DNA of 64,000 bases from Eutrigla gurnardus (lineage: Eukaryota > Chordata > Actinopteri > Perciformes > Triglidae). This document shows positions 28,270 through 39,673 of the stretch, in pieces. Under the pieces are notes generated by a model, which made no database searches, had not been told where the DNA came from, and was given only the letters and a program-made list of their open reading frames with translations. How positions within the stretch are numbered: position 1 is the stretch's first letter; the number at the start of each line of letters is the position of its first letter. The position numbers and the translations under genes were made by a program. The stretch spans positions 4,284,501 to 4,348,500 of the forward strand of contig OY741284.1 of the NCBI GenBank assembly GCA_963514095.1, read 5' to 3'.

Positions 28270-28739
28270 TCACGTGAGTGTGTTCTGGGCAGGGAGAGTT
28301 GGAGCAGCAGGATGACACATGCAGGTTATTCGGGAAGTGAGTGGGGATTCTGTACAGCCGCCTGTGGCAAATTCCACTCCTGAAGAAGAATCACGAGGTT
28401 CATCCTCCTCCTTCAATTCCGGCAGGGGAATGAGCCTTGCCACGGGCCGGATATAGCTTTTATCTCCCACTCTGACCTCGACTGTCTGGATTCTCCCATC
28501 CACCCCAGAGATGACTTGGGTGACTTGTCCAGCAGGGCAGAGTGCACGAGTGGTTCCACTCCTGAAGAAGAATCACGAGGTTCATCCTCCTTCAATTCTG
28601 GCAGGGGAATGAGCCTTGCCACGGGCCGGATATAGCTTTTATCTCCCACTCTGACCTCGACTGTCTGGATTTGTCCAGCAGGCCAGAGTGCACGAGGGGA
28701 TTGAGGGTCAATGATCAGAACGGTCTGTCCAACAGCCAT
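28270..28739 (-). pseudogene. BEL/Pao retrotransposon pol C-terminal fragment, with internal duplication
   Basis: Minus-strand frames read MAVGQTVLIIDPQSPR, then QTVEVRVGDKSYIRPVARL followed by IPLPEL, the conserved end of BEL/Pao polyproteins (DUF5641-like, where the integrase C-terminus ends in a …RPVARL tail). A block of about 120 bp is present twice (starting near 28375 and 28557, 182 bp apart), so the terminal motif occurs twice. Frames are short and broken. This is a relic. Confidence 0.75.
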
Positions 28740-28886
28740 GTTGGTGGTATCCCTCCTCCATTTTCCTCTGGCTATCCACGTATCTCCAGTTGTTCCAGGT
28801 CTTGTATCTCAGCGATACATGTTCCTACGAAGACCTTATACCTGCATGACTCCGATTTCAGCCAGGAGCACGGTGGTTGAGTCACT

Positions 28887-29348
28887 CTAATATACCACTT
28901 TCTGGATGGGCAAGGTGAGTTCGGATTGCAGGGTGGATGAGAGCTGAGCTCCAAGGAGGGCAGCAGAGAGTTTGAGGTGGGGCATAGAGATCTGCTTCCT
29001 GGGTGCTACTCTGGATTTGGCCAAGACGAAGGAAAGATGGATATTCCCATCTACTGCCTGCACCCTGAGGTAAGCTACCACCCCATAGACTCTCTCGGAT
29101 GCAATGGAGATCTCATTTGGTGGCCGGGGAATCAACTGAAAGCACCGGGACATCTGGACCTGATGTAGATCTGCCAATCCCTGCTCCCACTGGAGCCATC
29201 GATCCATGAGCTCAGGGGGGCCAATGGGGTCGTCCCACTCCTGCTTGGTCTTCTGTAGGTCTTGGACGATCACCTTAGCCCTGGTGGTGTAAGGTAATAT
29301 GTAGTTTATTACTGTATATGCTCTTTGCAATTCTACAGCATTGTGCAA
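28887..29348 (-). pseudogene. BEL/Pao pol fragment: peptidase-A17/RNase-H-proximal region
   Basis: A 153-residue minus-strand frame. It matches the Pao signature in order: YTTRAKVIVQDLQKTKQEWDD, then RWLQWEQGLADL, then GVVAYLRVQAVDGN, then SRVAPRKQISMPHLKLSAAL. The following RNase H and integrase core are missing, and the C-terminal fragment at 28270-28739 lies only about 150 bp further along the minus strand. The two therefore look like one BEL/Pao copy with an internal deletion. No LTRs were identified. Confidence 0.8.
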
Positions 29349-29369
29349 AAGAAAAATACACTACAGTCA

Positions 29370-29960
29370 CTTATTTAGAACAAACATAAGAAACACTCTT
29401 TTGGTAGAGCTTCAATTCACAGTGGTTCTTCCAACATTTGGTTGCACCCTCCAACCAGCCTCAGCCATGAGGCCGTGATTGACAACATGGTCCACAACTG
29501 TAGCCCTAATTTCAGTAGGAATCTGTCAAGTATTTGGCCTCTTTTCCCTCTTCCTCTGTTTTGTAGAAATGGTCCACACTATGTCCTGCTCGGTTCATAT
29601 ATACTTGCCAAGTGAGGGTTCATGGGATTCATCCCTGAGTAACTGTGAACAAGTGGCTTGTCATTGGTTACAACTGATACTTCACACACCTCCTCGTGAG
29701 TGAAAGCTGAAGTTCACCTGAGATATTTAGGAGACATTTCCAGGAAAAAATGATAAATAAAGGTATAAAATTTGCTTGACAGAATATGATAATTAGTTCA
29801 ACAATTTTGTATGTAATGACTCAAGCAATGAAATGAAGACTATTAGTTTTATTGGGAACGACAATTCAGCATCCATAAGTATAGTTAATTTTGACTGACA
29901 TGACATAAGCAAATGATAATGTTATAAAACAGCAGAGAATTGTATGAAAGCAACTGATAC
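29370..29960 (-). mobile_element. Tc1/mariner-like relic (helix-turn-helix fragment)
   Basis: On the minus strand the decayed sequence reads IPTEIRATVVDHVVNHGL followed by EAGWRVQPNV. It is the same transposase N-terminal motif as at 51559-51783. The flank at 29770-29900 also resembles 52090-52190. No complete gene is left. Confidence 0.6.
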
Positions 29961-30184
29961 ATGTCCAAAAGCATTTGCAATTTGTTCAGAGGAAGGAGAA
30001 ATTGCTACTATGATGTGCACAAATGACTAAATGTTGTGGAGGTTGAACTAAAAGTTATTAGAATTTTCATTCTGATCTGAGAAAAGCACCAAAGCGACTG
30101 AGAAAAACTGTAATAATAAGCATTGCAATTACAATAGGGCCTTCATGCCCAACGTTGTTGGTGCTTTGGGCCCTAATTATTGTA

Positions 30185-30474
30185 GTAATACTATGTATAA
30201 TACACCAAACACAATCTAAAGAATGGGGAGGAACACGGGGTTGACACAAATAAAGAGGAGTTCATGTTTGCACCTGGGACACCTTCCATTGTTAAAGTGA
30301 CCACCATGATTGTAATCTGGTCTTGATCACGATTCACTCTAGTCTAGAGAAGTAAGTCACCTTGATCATCGAGTAGAAGCTGTTCTACTTGGCACACAAG
30401 TTCTGCATTATCGATCATCATTATAAGGTATACTACTTTTCATATCTGCATGATATTATACACATACACACATA

Positions 30475-30541
<67 letters not shown>

Positions 30542-31215
30542 GATCTGCAAGGAAAAGTATGTGAAACATTTGGAATGACCTGGATTTCTGCATAAATTGG
30601 TCATAAAATGTGTTCTGATCTTCGTCTAAGTCACAACAATAGACCAGCAGTCTGCTTAAACTAATACCACAAAAAAAATCTTTTCATGTTTTTACTGAAC
30701 ACAACATATACGCATTCACACTGCAGGGTGGGAAAAGTATGTGAACCCTTGGATTTAATAACTGATTGACCCTCCTTTGGCAGCAATAACCTCAACCAAA
30801 TGTTTCCTGTTTGCAGATCAGACCTGCACAACGGTTTTACAAAACCGTTTTCATTTCAGCAATTTTCTTGGATTGTCTGGTGTGAATCGCTCTCTTGAGG
30901 TCATGTGATAGGTGGTAGGGGATAATACTATGTATAATATACCAAACACAATGTAAAGAATGGGGAGCAACATGGGGTTGACACAAATAAAGAAGGGACA
31001 CCTTCCATTGTTAAAGTGACCACCATGATTATAATCCGGTTTTGATCATGATTCACTGTAGTCTAGACAAGTAAGTCGCCTTGATCATCGTGAGTCATCT
31101 TCTTCTTCAAACCCACTGAATTTCATAACAGAGAAAGAGGAAGAAAGTAGAAGCTGCTCTACTTGGCATGCAAGTTCTGCATTATAGGTATCCATTATCA
31201 TTATAAGGTGTAGCA
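30185..31215. repeat. Direct duplication (about 240 bp) flanking a Tc1-like fragment and a microsatellite
   Basis: The block starting AATACTATGTATAATA at about 30186-30430 is repeated with scattered changes at about 30925-31215. Between the copies are an (ATCT)n microsatellite (30475-30542) and a fragment (about 30543-30920) with the words GAAAAGTATGTGAACCCTTGG and GACCCTCCTTTGGCAGCAAT, typical of fish Tc1-like transposons. Confidence 0.7.
30475..30542. repeat. (ATCT)n microsatellite
   Basis: About 17 perfect tetranucleotide units. Confidence 0.97.
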
Positions 31216-31528
31216 GCCCTTGGATCCAAAGGATAGAGAGAGTCTCTACTGATGCATAAGGTGTCTTTTTATTAAATCTTTCCATCGTCACCATGCACCG
31301 TGAAAACTGCGTTGAAACAAATACAACATTTCACTCGATTCACATGGTACTCATTTACACACTACATACATATCATTTATACAAATCACACGAATCACAT
31401 AGCCATAAAATCTCGATACAAAATCTTCATACACATAGGGAAAGAAACCACAATCATACCTCACTGCGCTCTCCAAGGAATGCAAGATTACAATCCGATA
31501 ATGATTTCTCCTCACATTAACGGGTTCC

Positions 31529-31719
31529 TGTAGTGATATGTAGTTGCAGACGGTCACCCATAGGTGACAGTATAACCTTAAGGGACCTCTGTGAGACTGA
31601 ATGTGATTACCACAGAAGAAGTGCTAGCGAGACGATGTGAGTTACAAAAAATAAACAGCTAGCTGAAGCTAGTATAAAAGTTCAAGTGAAGCTTTATTTA
31701 TGAGCTTACAAACTTTACA
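31529..31719 (+). repeat. 5' LTR of the Gypsy element
   Basis: 191 bp, TG…CA. It carries a TATAAAAG-like promoter word (AGTATAAAAGTTC) and an AATAAA word, and pairs with 36763-36953. Confidence 0.93.
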
Positions 31720-31757
31720 TGGTACCAGGATGGGGTTAAAGAAAAAGAAGCAACACA

Positions 31758-32421
31758 ATGGATGCAGTAAAACTGCCAGGTCAGTTGAAACTGACTGGAA
31801 ACGTCGATGCAAGTTGGAGGGCATTCAAGCAGCAGTTCCTGCTGTACATTGCGGCGGTCGGAGTGGATAGACAAGCGAATGAAAGGAAAATAGCCATGCT
31901 GCTCACCATCGCCGGCCCGGAGGCAATTGAAGTCTTCAACACCTTTGTGTTTGCTCAACCCGAAGACGGAGAGAAGTTGGAAGAGGTCTTAAAGAAATTT
32001 GACGAGCATTGCATGTCAAAGAAAAATGAAACGTACGAGAGATACGTCTTTCACTCACGCTTGCAGCACCAGGGTGAGTCATTTGATCATTTTCTCACCG
32101 ACCTCAAGATTAAAGCTCAGTCCTGTAATTTCGGCGAACTCAGAGACTCTATGATAAGAGATCAAATAGTATTTGGAACAAATGAGAAGAAGCTCAGAGA
32201 GAAAATGTTGAGGGAGACAGACCTCACACTGGGCAGTGCTATAAAAGAGCCTGCTCAGGGAGCAGCGCACCAAGACAATGAGGCAGTGAACGCCGTGTTC
32301 GTGAAAGGAAAGCCACGGAGCAAATTTAAAAACAGTGACAACAGGAATAGAAACGATGACAAGGACATGTTCACTTGCAAGAGATGTGGTGAAAAACACA
32401 AACCAAGACAATGTCCTAAAA
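31758..32421 (+). pseudogene. Gypsy gag, interrupted in its zinc-knuckle region
   Basis: The frame begins MDAVKLPGQLKLTGN, 38 bp after the LTR. It is followed by a capsid-like helical region (RKIAMLLTIAGPEAIEVFN, then DEHCMSKKNETYERYVFHSR) and a basic stretch. The first zinc-knuckle half (CKRCGEKHKPRQCP) is cut by the L2 insertion at about 32421. The rest of gag resumes after the insertion at about 33483 with CKGQNHFARMC and continues to about 33639. The reading frame is not continuous across the insertion. Confidence 0.88.
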
Positions 32422-33482
32422 GGCACAACAGAGGATGTACTTCCTGCGGCAGCTGAAGAAGTTCAACCTGCCAAGAACAATGATGGTGCAATTCTACACT
32501 GCCATCATTGAGTCCATCCTCACCTCCTCCATCACCATCTGGTACGCTGCTGCCACCACCAAGGACTGCAGTGTATCATCCGCTCTGCGGAGAAGGTGAT
32601 TGGCTGCAATCTGCCGTCCCTCCAGGACCTGTACACCTCCAGGACCCTGAGGCAGGCAGGAAAGATAGTGGCCAATCCCTCCCACCCTGGTCACAAACTT
32701 TTTTCCATCAGGACCAAAACCTCACGCCACAAGAACAGCTTCTTCCCGACTGCAGTGGGCCTCATCAACAAGGTTAGGGACCCCCACTGACAGACTCTAA
32801 CCCCCCACCCAGTAACTACATGTTACACTAACACACATCCTGGACTATTATCCCTGATCATTGCACATATCATCATCTCTTTATATATTGTATATATACT
32901 GTGAACTTGCACATCCAGTTTTGTTATTTTTTGCACTCCCTGCACAAACTGCACTTCCTCAAAACAGTTATATTGTACATACTTGTTTATGTTACATGTT
33001 ATTGTTATAAGAATTTTGTATAACCTCATGTCTTAAAGTGTTCTTTGTTCAGGTTACAGCTTTATGTGTTGAACTGTTTATTACTTTAGTATCCCCATGG
33101 CTGACCTAAATGTTATCAGAGGCCTGGTAGTCATGATGTCTTGTTCTACATGAAGGTTAACTGTCAGTGACGCGTTATCTCCTGTGCCTTTAAAAGACTC
33201 AAGTCACAACAGTGATTTGAGCACTTCCTCTGTAGCATCCTCACACGTTGTTGCATTGTAACTGCTCCTCTTGTACAAGATTAAAGTCAGACGTCGACTT
33301 TACTTATGTCTCCGATCTCCTCCTTGGGTGAATTTATTCGTTTACGGAAAAATTATTTTAACAGTTACCTATTCCAGTACTTTTTCTCTTTTTTATTACA
33401 TGTACGCACCATACACAACCAAGACAAATTCCTTGCAAGTGAAAACTTACTTTGGCAATAAACCTGATTCTGATTCTGATTC
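32422..33482 (+). mobile_element. 5'-truncated L2-type LINE inserted in Gypsy gag
   Basis: It opens with the C-terminal end of an L2-type reverse transcriptase (QQRMYFLRQLKKFNLP, then AIIESILTSSITIWY, then TSRHKNSFFPTAV). Next comes a 3' UTR ending in GGCAATAAACCTGATTCTGATTC, the characteristic (TGATTC)n tail. It lies on the same strand as the host Gypsy. A solo LTR interrupts its 3' UTR at 32997-33363. Confidence 0.88.
32997..33363 (+). repeat. Solo LTR nested inside the L2 element
   Basis: This 367-bp insertion splits the L2 3' UTR. It begins TGTTATTG, ends TTTTAACA, and is flanked by GTTAC at 32991-32995 and 33364-33368 (one extra A at 32996). Inside are a TTTAAAAG box and an ATTAAAG-type polyadenylation word. 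No internal retroviral region remains, as expected after LTR-LTR recombination. Confidence 0.75.
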
Positions 33483-33689
33483 TATGGAAAAACGTGCAAA
33501 ATGTAAAGGACAAAACCATTTTGCCAGAATGTGTCTCTCTAAGAAGAAGGGACAGGGTATACACACGGTGCAGGAAGAAACAGATGACAGTGATGATCTG
33601 AGTGACACCATCTTCATAAAGATGGTGTCTCCAAAATAGATGATTCAGATCAGGCTGTAAATACAGTAACAGATGACAAATGGACTGCT

Positions 33690-33795
33690 CCACTGTTAGT
33701 TAATGGGACAATTGTAACATTTAAAATTGACACTGGGGCTAAAGCTAATTTGATCAGTGAGAAAGATTTGAATGCACTGACCGAGAAGCCTTAAA
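33690..33795 (+). pseudogene. Gypsy aspartic protease fragment
   Basis: A short frame with the active-site motif IDTGAKANLIS, ended by a TAA at about 33793. Protease-like codons continue beyond in the same region (LLFTIVPNGHESLLGD) but behind stops. Confidence 0.75.
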
Positions 33796-34058
33796 AAATT
33801 CACAGAAAGAGTCACACCCCTGAACGCTTATAATAATCAGCCATTACAAACAAAAGGTGGATGCAGACTTAAAGTAATGGCAAAAGGCAAACAGCATAAC
33901 CTGTTGTTCACCATTGTGCCGAATGGACACGAGTCTCTCTTAGGAGACAAAGCATCTGTCTAGTAAAGAGGATCTATCAGATACATACTGACAACATTAA
34001 AATAGTCAAGCAAGGCAGAAGACAGGAACACCAACAGTGTGAGGAAAGTGCAAACATA

Positions 34059-36491
34059 GTGAATAAGTTTCCTTCTGTCTTCAAAGGACATGGGACTTTA
34101 CCTTGCACTTACAAAATACAGCTCAGAGATGATGCCAAGCCTGTAGTGCATGCCCCAAGGAGAGTGCCAGCACCACTAAGAGCTGGCTTGAAAAAAGAGC
34201 TTGAAAGAATGACTCAAATGGGGGTCATTGAACAAGTTGAAGAACCCACAGACTGGGTCAACTCCATCACATGTGTCAAAAAGAAGAATACAGGTGCCCT
34301 AAGAGTTTGCCTTGATCCTAAAGATTTCAATGAAAATATAAAGAGAGAGCATTATCAGATCACCCAAAACGAGACGAGATAATGAGTGAAATGACTGGTG
34401 CTAAGTTTTTTAGCAAATTAGATGCCTCTCACGGGTTCTGGCAACTGCGGCTTGACCCAGACAGCAGCAAGTACACCACCTTTAACACACCATTTGGACG
34501 CTACTGTTTCTTGAGGCTCCCATTTGGCATTAAATCGGCGCCAGAGATCTTCCACAGAGCAATGGAGTCCATGATAGAGGGTCTGGTTGGCACCAGAGTT
34601 TATATAGATGACTTGGTCTGGGGAAAAACATGTCAACATGATGAAAGACTGGAGAAACTCTTACAGAGAGTCAAAAAGAATGGACTGAAACTGAATAGAG
34701 ACAAGTGTCTCTTTGGTGTCACAGAGATAACTTTTTTAGGAGAAAAGGTCACAAGTGAAGGGGTGAAACCTGACCAGTCAAAAGTGCAAGCCATATTGGA
34801 TATGCCTGCCCCCAGTGACAAAAAAGGTGTCCTGAGAGCCATGGGAATGATCAACTTCCTGGGCAAGTTCATTCCTAATCTTACCTCCAAGACAGCATGC
34901 CTCAGGGAGTTGCTACAGCACAACACAGTATTTGAATGGACTTCTCGACATGAGAAAGAGTGGAAAAAATTTAAGGAAACTGTAACTACAGAGCCAGTCC
35001 TCACATTCTTTGACCCATCAAAACCAACAAAGATCTCCACTGATGCCTCAAAAGATGGCTTGGGAGCTGCACTGCTACAAATGAACGAAGACAAATGGCA
35101 ACCTGTAGCATATGCATCTAGATCGATGACAAAGACAGAGCAACGCTATGCTCAAATTGAAAAAGAGACTTTGGGTTTAGTGTTTAGGTGTGGAAAGTTT
35201 CACAGTTACGTGTATGGACTGCCAACCTTTACAGCAGAGACTGACCACAAACCGCTCATAACAATCAGAAAAAAGAACCTTAATGACATGTCACCCAGAA
35301 TTCAGCGCATGATGATGGCATTGCAGCGCTATGACTTTGAACTTATTTACACGCCAGGAAAATACATTGTACTGGCAGATGCTTTATCACGAGCACCAGC
35401 TCCAAACAGTGACATGCTTCAGCGTATTCATGAGGGACATCTGGGCGTGGAGAAATGTAAAAGGAGAGCAAGAGAAACAGTTTACTGGCCGGGCATCAAC
35501 AAAGACATTGAGGAGATGATACAGAAATATGAAACATGTCTCAAACATCATTACAAACAAACAAGAGAGCCGATGCTAATCGCAGACCCACCCACTACAC
35601 CATGGCAAAAAGTAGGCACTGATTTATTTCATCTACATGGCAAGGACTATCTTCTGATGATAGACTATTATTCAAACTATCCGGAAGTTGCACAACTGTC
35701 CAGTACATCAGCACAGTCTATCATCACACATGAAAGGGTTTTTTGCCAGACACGGAATTCCACAATGTGTCGTCAGTGACAATGGTCCACAATATGACTG
35801 TGGTGAGTTTAGTGAGTTTGCACAGGTGTATGGATTTCAACATGTCACCTCTAGCCCTTTGTATCCACAAGCTAATGGACAGGCTGAAAAAGGGGTCCAA
35901 ATTGTAAAGAGACTGTTGAAAAAGGCAAAAGACTGTAAAGCTGACCCTTACCTGGCTTTGCTAAGCTACAGGTCTGCAGCTCTGGAGTGTGGAGCATCTC
36001 CTGCTGAGCTACTCATGCATCGCAAACTGCGCACCACACTTCCACACATTCCAAGACATAAGAATAACAACAACAACAATGAACTGACTGACAAACGGAT
36101 GAGACTCAAGTACAGGCAGAAAATGAACTATGACAAAAGAGCAAGGCAACTGGAACCTCTTCAGGAAAAGGATGTTGTGAGGATTGAGGGTCCTGAGTTC
36201 TGGGACAGAAAAGCAACAGTCCTCAGTGAAGTAGGTCCAAGGTCTTTTGTGGTCAAGACAGAGAATGGACAGGTGTTAAGGAGTAACAGGAGGAGCCTGT
36301 TAAAGACTCAGGACATTGAGAATCAAGCTGAGGAGATTGGATCTAAGCAGCAAGAGGGTGCTACACCAGATGTGCACCACAGTGAGCCTCCTCCACCTTT
36401 CCCAATGACTGTGACACTCAGAAGGTCTACCAGACCTAGGAAGCCTCCTGAGAGGCTCATAGAACAAGAGGGAACTGTTCAACTAATATAA
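34059..36491 (+). pseudogene. Gypsy pol: reverse transcriptase, RNase H, integrase; frameshifted
   Basis: Three overlapping frames. 34059-34382 holds the RT N-terminus (PRRVPAPLRAGLKKELERM, then GVIEQVEEPTDWVNS). 34382-35779 holds the RT core with YIDDLVW, the RNase H start KISTDASKDGLGAALLQ, the integrase zinc region (HEGHLGVEKCKRR) and the first integrase catalytic part (VGTDLFHLHGKDYLL). 35688-36491 holds the remaining integrase core (VVSDNGPQYDCGEFSEFA, then PQANGQAEKGVQIVKR) and a tail close to the 3' LTR. Frameshifts near 34380 and within integrase near 35740 break the polyprotein. Confidence 0.92.
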
Positions 36492-36762
36492 AGTGAAAGA
36501 AAGTTGTTGACATTTGGCACTGTTACATAAAAAAAAGAAGAAGTTCATACTTGTACTGAATTTGATATGTTACACTGTGTTATTGACTTTTACAGTTGTG
36601 TAAATGTGAAGAACAATTCCGTGTTTGATATTCATTGGATTTGATCCAGAAAATTAATGGTATTTGACATAGACAGAGTCTATGGGCTAGACTACATTTT
36701 GTGTTGCACTAAGTTGATGCTGTGGTATATGGTTCATGTTGTTTGCCTGTTTGGAAGGGGGA

Positions 36763-36953
36763 TGTAGTGGTATGTAGTAGCAGACGGTCACCCATAGGTG
36801 ACAGTATAACCTTAAGGGACCTCTGTGAGACTGAATGTGATTACCACAGAAGAAGTGCTAGCGAGACGATATGAGTTACAAAAAATAAACAGCTAGCTGA
36901 AGCTAGTATAAAAGTTCAAGTGAAGCTTTATTTATGAGCATACAAACTTTACA
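36763..36953 (+). repeat. 3' LTR of the Gypsy element
   Basis: 191 bp, nearly identical to 31529-31719 and followed by target duplication GTTCC. Confidence 0.93.
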
Positions 36954-37217
36954 GTTCCCAGGAACAAAGTGCAATACCAGCCACATATCACGGAGATAAG
37001 TGCCCCCGTAACGCTAGCGCCCGCCAGCTACTTTAAACTCCTTTACTTTGTGCCAAAAAAAAACTACGGGGCTACCGCTGGGACAAATATCACACAGGCG
37101 AAGGCATTTCCAGTCATATCGTGCACCCACACGTACACACGTCATATCAAATAAGAAATATTTGAAATCCAAAAAGTGGTAATTTACATAAGGTATACTA
37201 CTTTTCATCTCTGCATG

Positions 37218-37221
<4 letters not shown>

Positions 37222-37265
<44 letters not shown>
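37222..37265. repeat. (AC)n microsatellite
   Basis: About 22 dinucleotide units. Confidence 0.97.
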
Positions 37266-37269
<4 letters not shown>

Positions 37270-37454
37270 AGTGTATTCAAATGCTGTCTTGTTCTATAAA
37301 GTTACATAGATCTTTTCATTTTTTTTTTTAGAACTCAGGCTAAGATCAGCATGAACTGAGTATTATTCCACAAGTCGAATCCTTTATGAGACAGTTTTCA
37401 AGGTTTTAGCCCTTGTTAAATGCTAATGACCTACTCTACTTCTGTAGGAAATCC

Positions 37455-37560
37455 TCTGTAGTTCAATTTAATTGGTGTGTTCCTCAAGGTTCCATTCTTG
37501 GTGCACTATTGTTTTCAATATACAAGCCTCCTCTCAGACATGTCACCCAGAACTGTAATC
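37455..37560 (+). pseudogene. LINE reverse-transcriptase relic
   Basis: A short plus-strand stretch reads CVPQGSILGALLFSIYKPPL, the conserved RT motif of L2/CR1/Rex-type LINEs. The remainder is not preserved. Confidence 0.7.
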
Positions 37561-37718
37561 CATGGTTTGCTATTAGCTTCATCACATACTGGTTGTTCCG
37601 TGCAAATATTATTAAGGCTAAGGCTACCCAGGCTGCACTCTAAAATGTGGATGGCTCTTTTTAAGTTTGGTGATGGCCATTACCATAATAACTTTCTATC
37701 ATAACAATCAGGCAGCTA

Positions 37719-37957
37719 CAGTGGCTTGCAAAAGTGTTCATAATCTTTTAACTTTTCCACATTTTGTGGCCACACTTTTCAGTTTTTTATTTGTAAAAAA
37801 AATTGAACACCAAATATAATTTCCTTCCACTCTACAATAGTGTGCACTTTGTGTTGGTCTGTCCCATAAAATCCTAATAAAATACATATATGTTTATGTT
37901 TGAAATGTATCAAAATGTGGAAAAGTTCAAGGGTATGAATACTTTTGCAAGCCAATG
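37719..37957. mobile_element. Tc1/mariner-type MITE
   Basis: A 239-bp element with imperfect inverted ends (CAGTGGCTTGCAAAAGT… and …ACTTTTGCAAGCCAATG) flanked by the dinucleotide TA, the Tc1/mariner target duplication. It has no coding capacity. Confidence 0.88.
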
Positions 37958-38872
37958 TACATGAACTCCTCAACAGGTTTACCAAATGTTCCAACAGCTC
38001 AAACCAGAATACAAGCAGTCTGAACTTCTCATACAGGCTTCACTTTGTGCAGGTCTTAACTGGATTTTAAAACAGGGATAGAGTAAAGGTGCCAGTTGTA
38101 AGAGCAGTAATAAAACAGTGGTAGTTTGCAAACAATGTTATCTTAAAATCCCAAGATGCAAATTTTTCATTAATGTAAAAAAAAAGAGGGACGGTTCAGT
38201 TACAGGCAAACGCACCAGTTTCCTGAGAAATGCCCAGTGTACTTTGGTATGTGGAACCCAAGCTGTTGTTGTCTTTTTGAATCCTCTATCAATACCAAAA
38301 CCAATGGAAACTGCAGAAATAACATGAAGGGGTTTCATTCACAAAAGTATACACACCTGAACTTGTCAGATGATTGTAAACCAAAAAAGAAAAGAAAACC
38401 ATCATACTGACACAATTCGTTGGAAATAAACGTGTGGGGGGAAACCTCCGATTGTGTGTCGGAGGTTAACAAATAAACAAATCACCAGAATGCTGGAAAT
38501 GTAGTGTTTGGTGCTGAAGATTTCCACCCCCGGACCTGCCCATGCAGACTACTATATCATTAAAGTGCCCTTTAAATAGCAGGGAAAAAACTGCACCACA
38601 GACTTAAGAGCAGGTATTTTTGGTCGATGGTGCAATTGCTTACTGCTATCAGTTTTTAATTGTGTTGTAGATATTTTTGTCTGTGAATATTTTGCCAGTT
38701 TTTAAAGTCATTTTGTTTCTCTTTGTGATCACTCTGTGTATCCTTGTGGTCATTTTGAGTTATTTGCAGGTTATTTTTGTCTCTTTGTGGTCATTTTGTG
38801 TGTCTTTGTAACGGGTTTGTGTCACTTTTGTTGTTAATCTTATGGTGGCCCTGAAAGGCAAACGACAACCCT

Positions 38873-39160
38873 TAAAAGAAAAACACAATGACATTAACAA
38901 AAACACAACCACAAAAAGAAAAACACGACATTAACAAAAACACAAAGACAAAAAGAAAAACACAACCACATTAACAAAAATAAAACATTAACAGAAACAC
39001 AACATTAAAAAAACCCAACATAAACAAAAACACAATGACAAAAAGAAAAACAACGACATTAACAAAAACACAACATTAACAAAAATACGGCGACAAAAAG
39101 AAAAACACAACAACATTAACAAAAACACGACATAAATAAAAAACACAATGACATTAACTT
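38873..39160. repeat. Imperfect tandem array of ACATTAACAAAAACACAA-type units
   Basis: About 290 bp of variable units built from the words CATTAACAAAAACACAA and CAAAAAGAAAAACAC, strongly strand-asymmetric (almost no G or T). Confidence 0.8.
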
Positions 39161-39673
39161 CTACCGGAAAGGTCAGGTACTTGCTATAATGAAACATAAT
39201 TGCTGATTGTTTTTAGGTAAAAGGGCTGCTTTGATGCAGAGATGAGGGGCGGATTGTGGCGAGCGATCACTGAGCGGTTTGGGATCGGGGAAAGTACTGC
39301 AGCCGCTGTTCAGTTCAGGTGCATTGCGGAGATGTGCGATCCCAGTAGTTCTGCAAACCGGACTTGAAGTCCACCTGGACCCGATCGGGATCGTTGAAAA
39401 TAAACGTCAAAGAGTCATTCAGCAGTGATGACTATGGGCCCTAGTTTCTTGGCGCAGCGCAGGGCGGCGCAGGGTGGCGGAGCCGGCGCAATGCAAGTTT
39501 CGACCCGCGCAGCCTTGTGCACGGTCAGTTTGGCAGTTTGGTGGATCGCCTGCGCCAAGATGGGTGTGGCGGCGCAGCAGGGGGAGGCGTCACAGATTCA
39601 GCTTGGCGTAGCGGAAGTTTCGTGGCAAAAAGCCTCGCCGAGACTGCGCTGAAAGCTCGCCAGCTCCAACCTG

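Larger units (their letters stand above)
31529..36953 (+). mobile_element. Full-length, defective Gypsy-type LTR retrotransposon
   Basis: Two 191-bp LTRs (31529-31719 and 36763-36953) begin TGTAGTG and end TTTACA. They differ at only about four positions (about 2 percent). The 5-bp target duplication GTTCC is perfect (31524-31528 and 36954-36958). A primer-binding-site-like TGGTACCAGG follows the 5' LTR directly, and a purine tract TTGGAAGGGGGA precedes the 3' LTR. The order gag, protease, reverse transcriptase, RNase H, integrase is that of Metaviridae/Gypsy (Mag-like gag). Coding is broken by an L2 insertion, stops and frameshifts, so the copy is not autonomous. Confidence 0.95.

Noticed and set aside
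27833..28318. Repetitive protein genes on either strand
   Set aside because: They coincide with the 90-bp minisatellite and have no start, splice or homology support.
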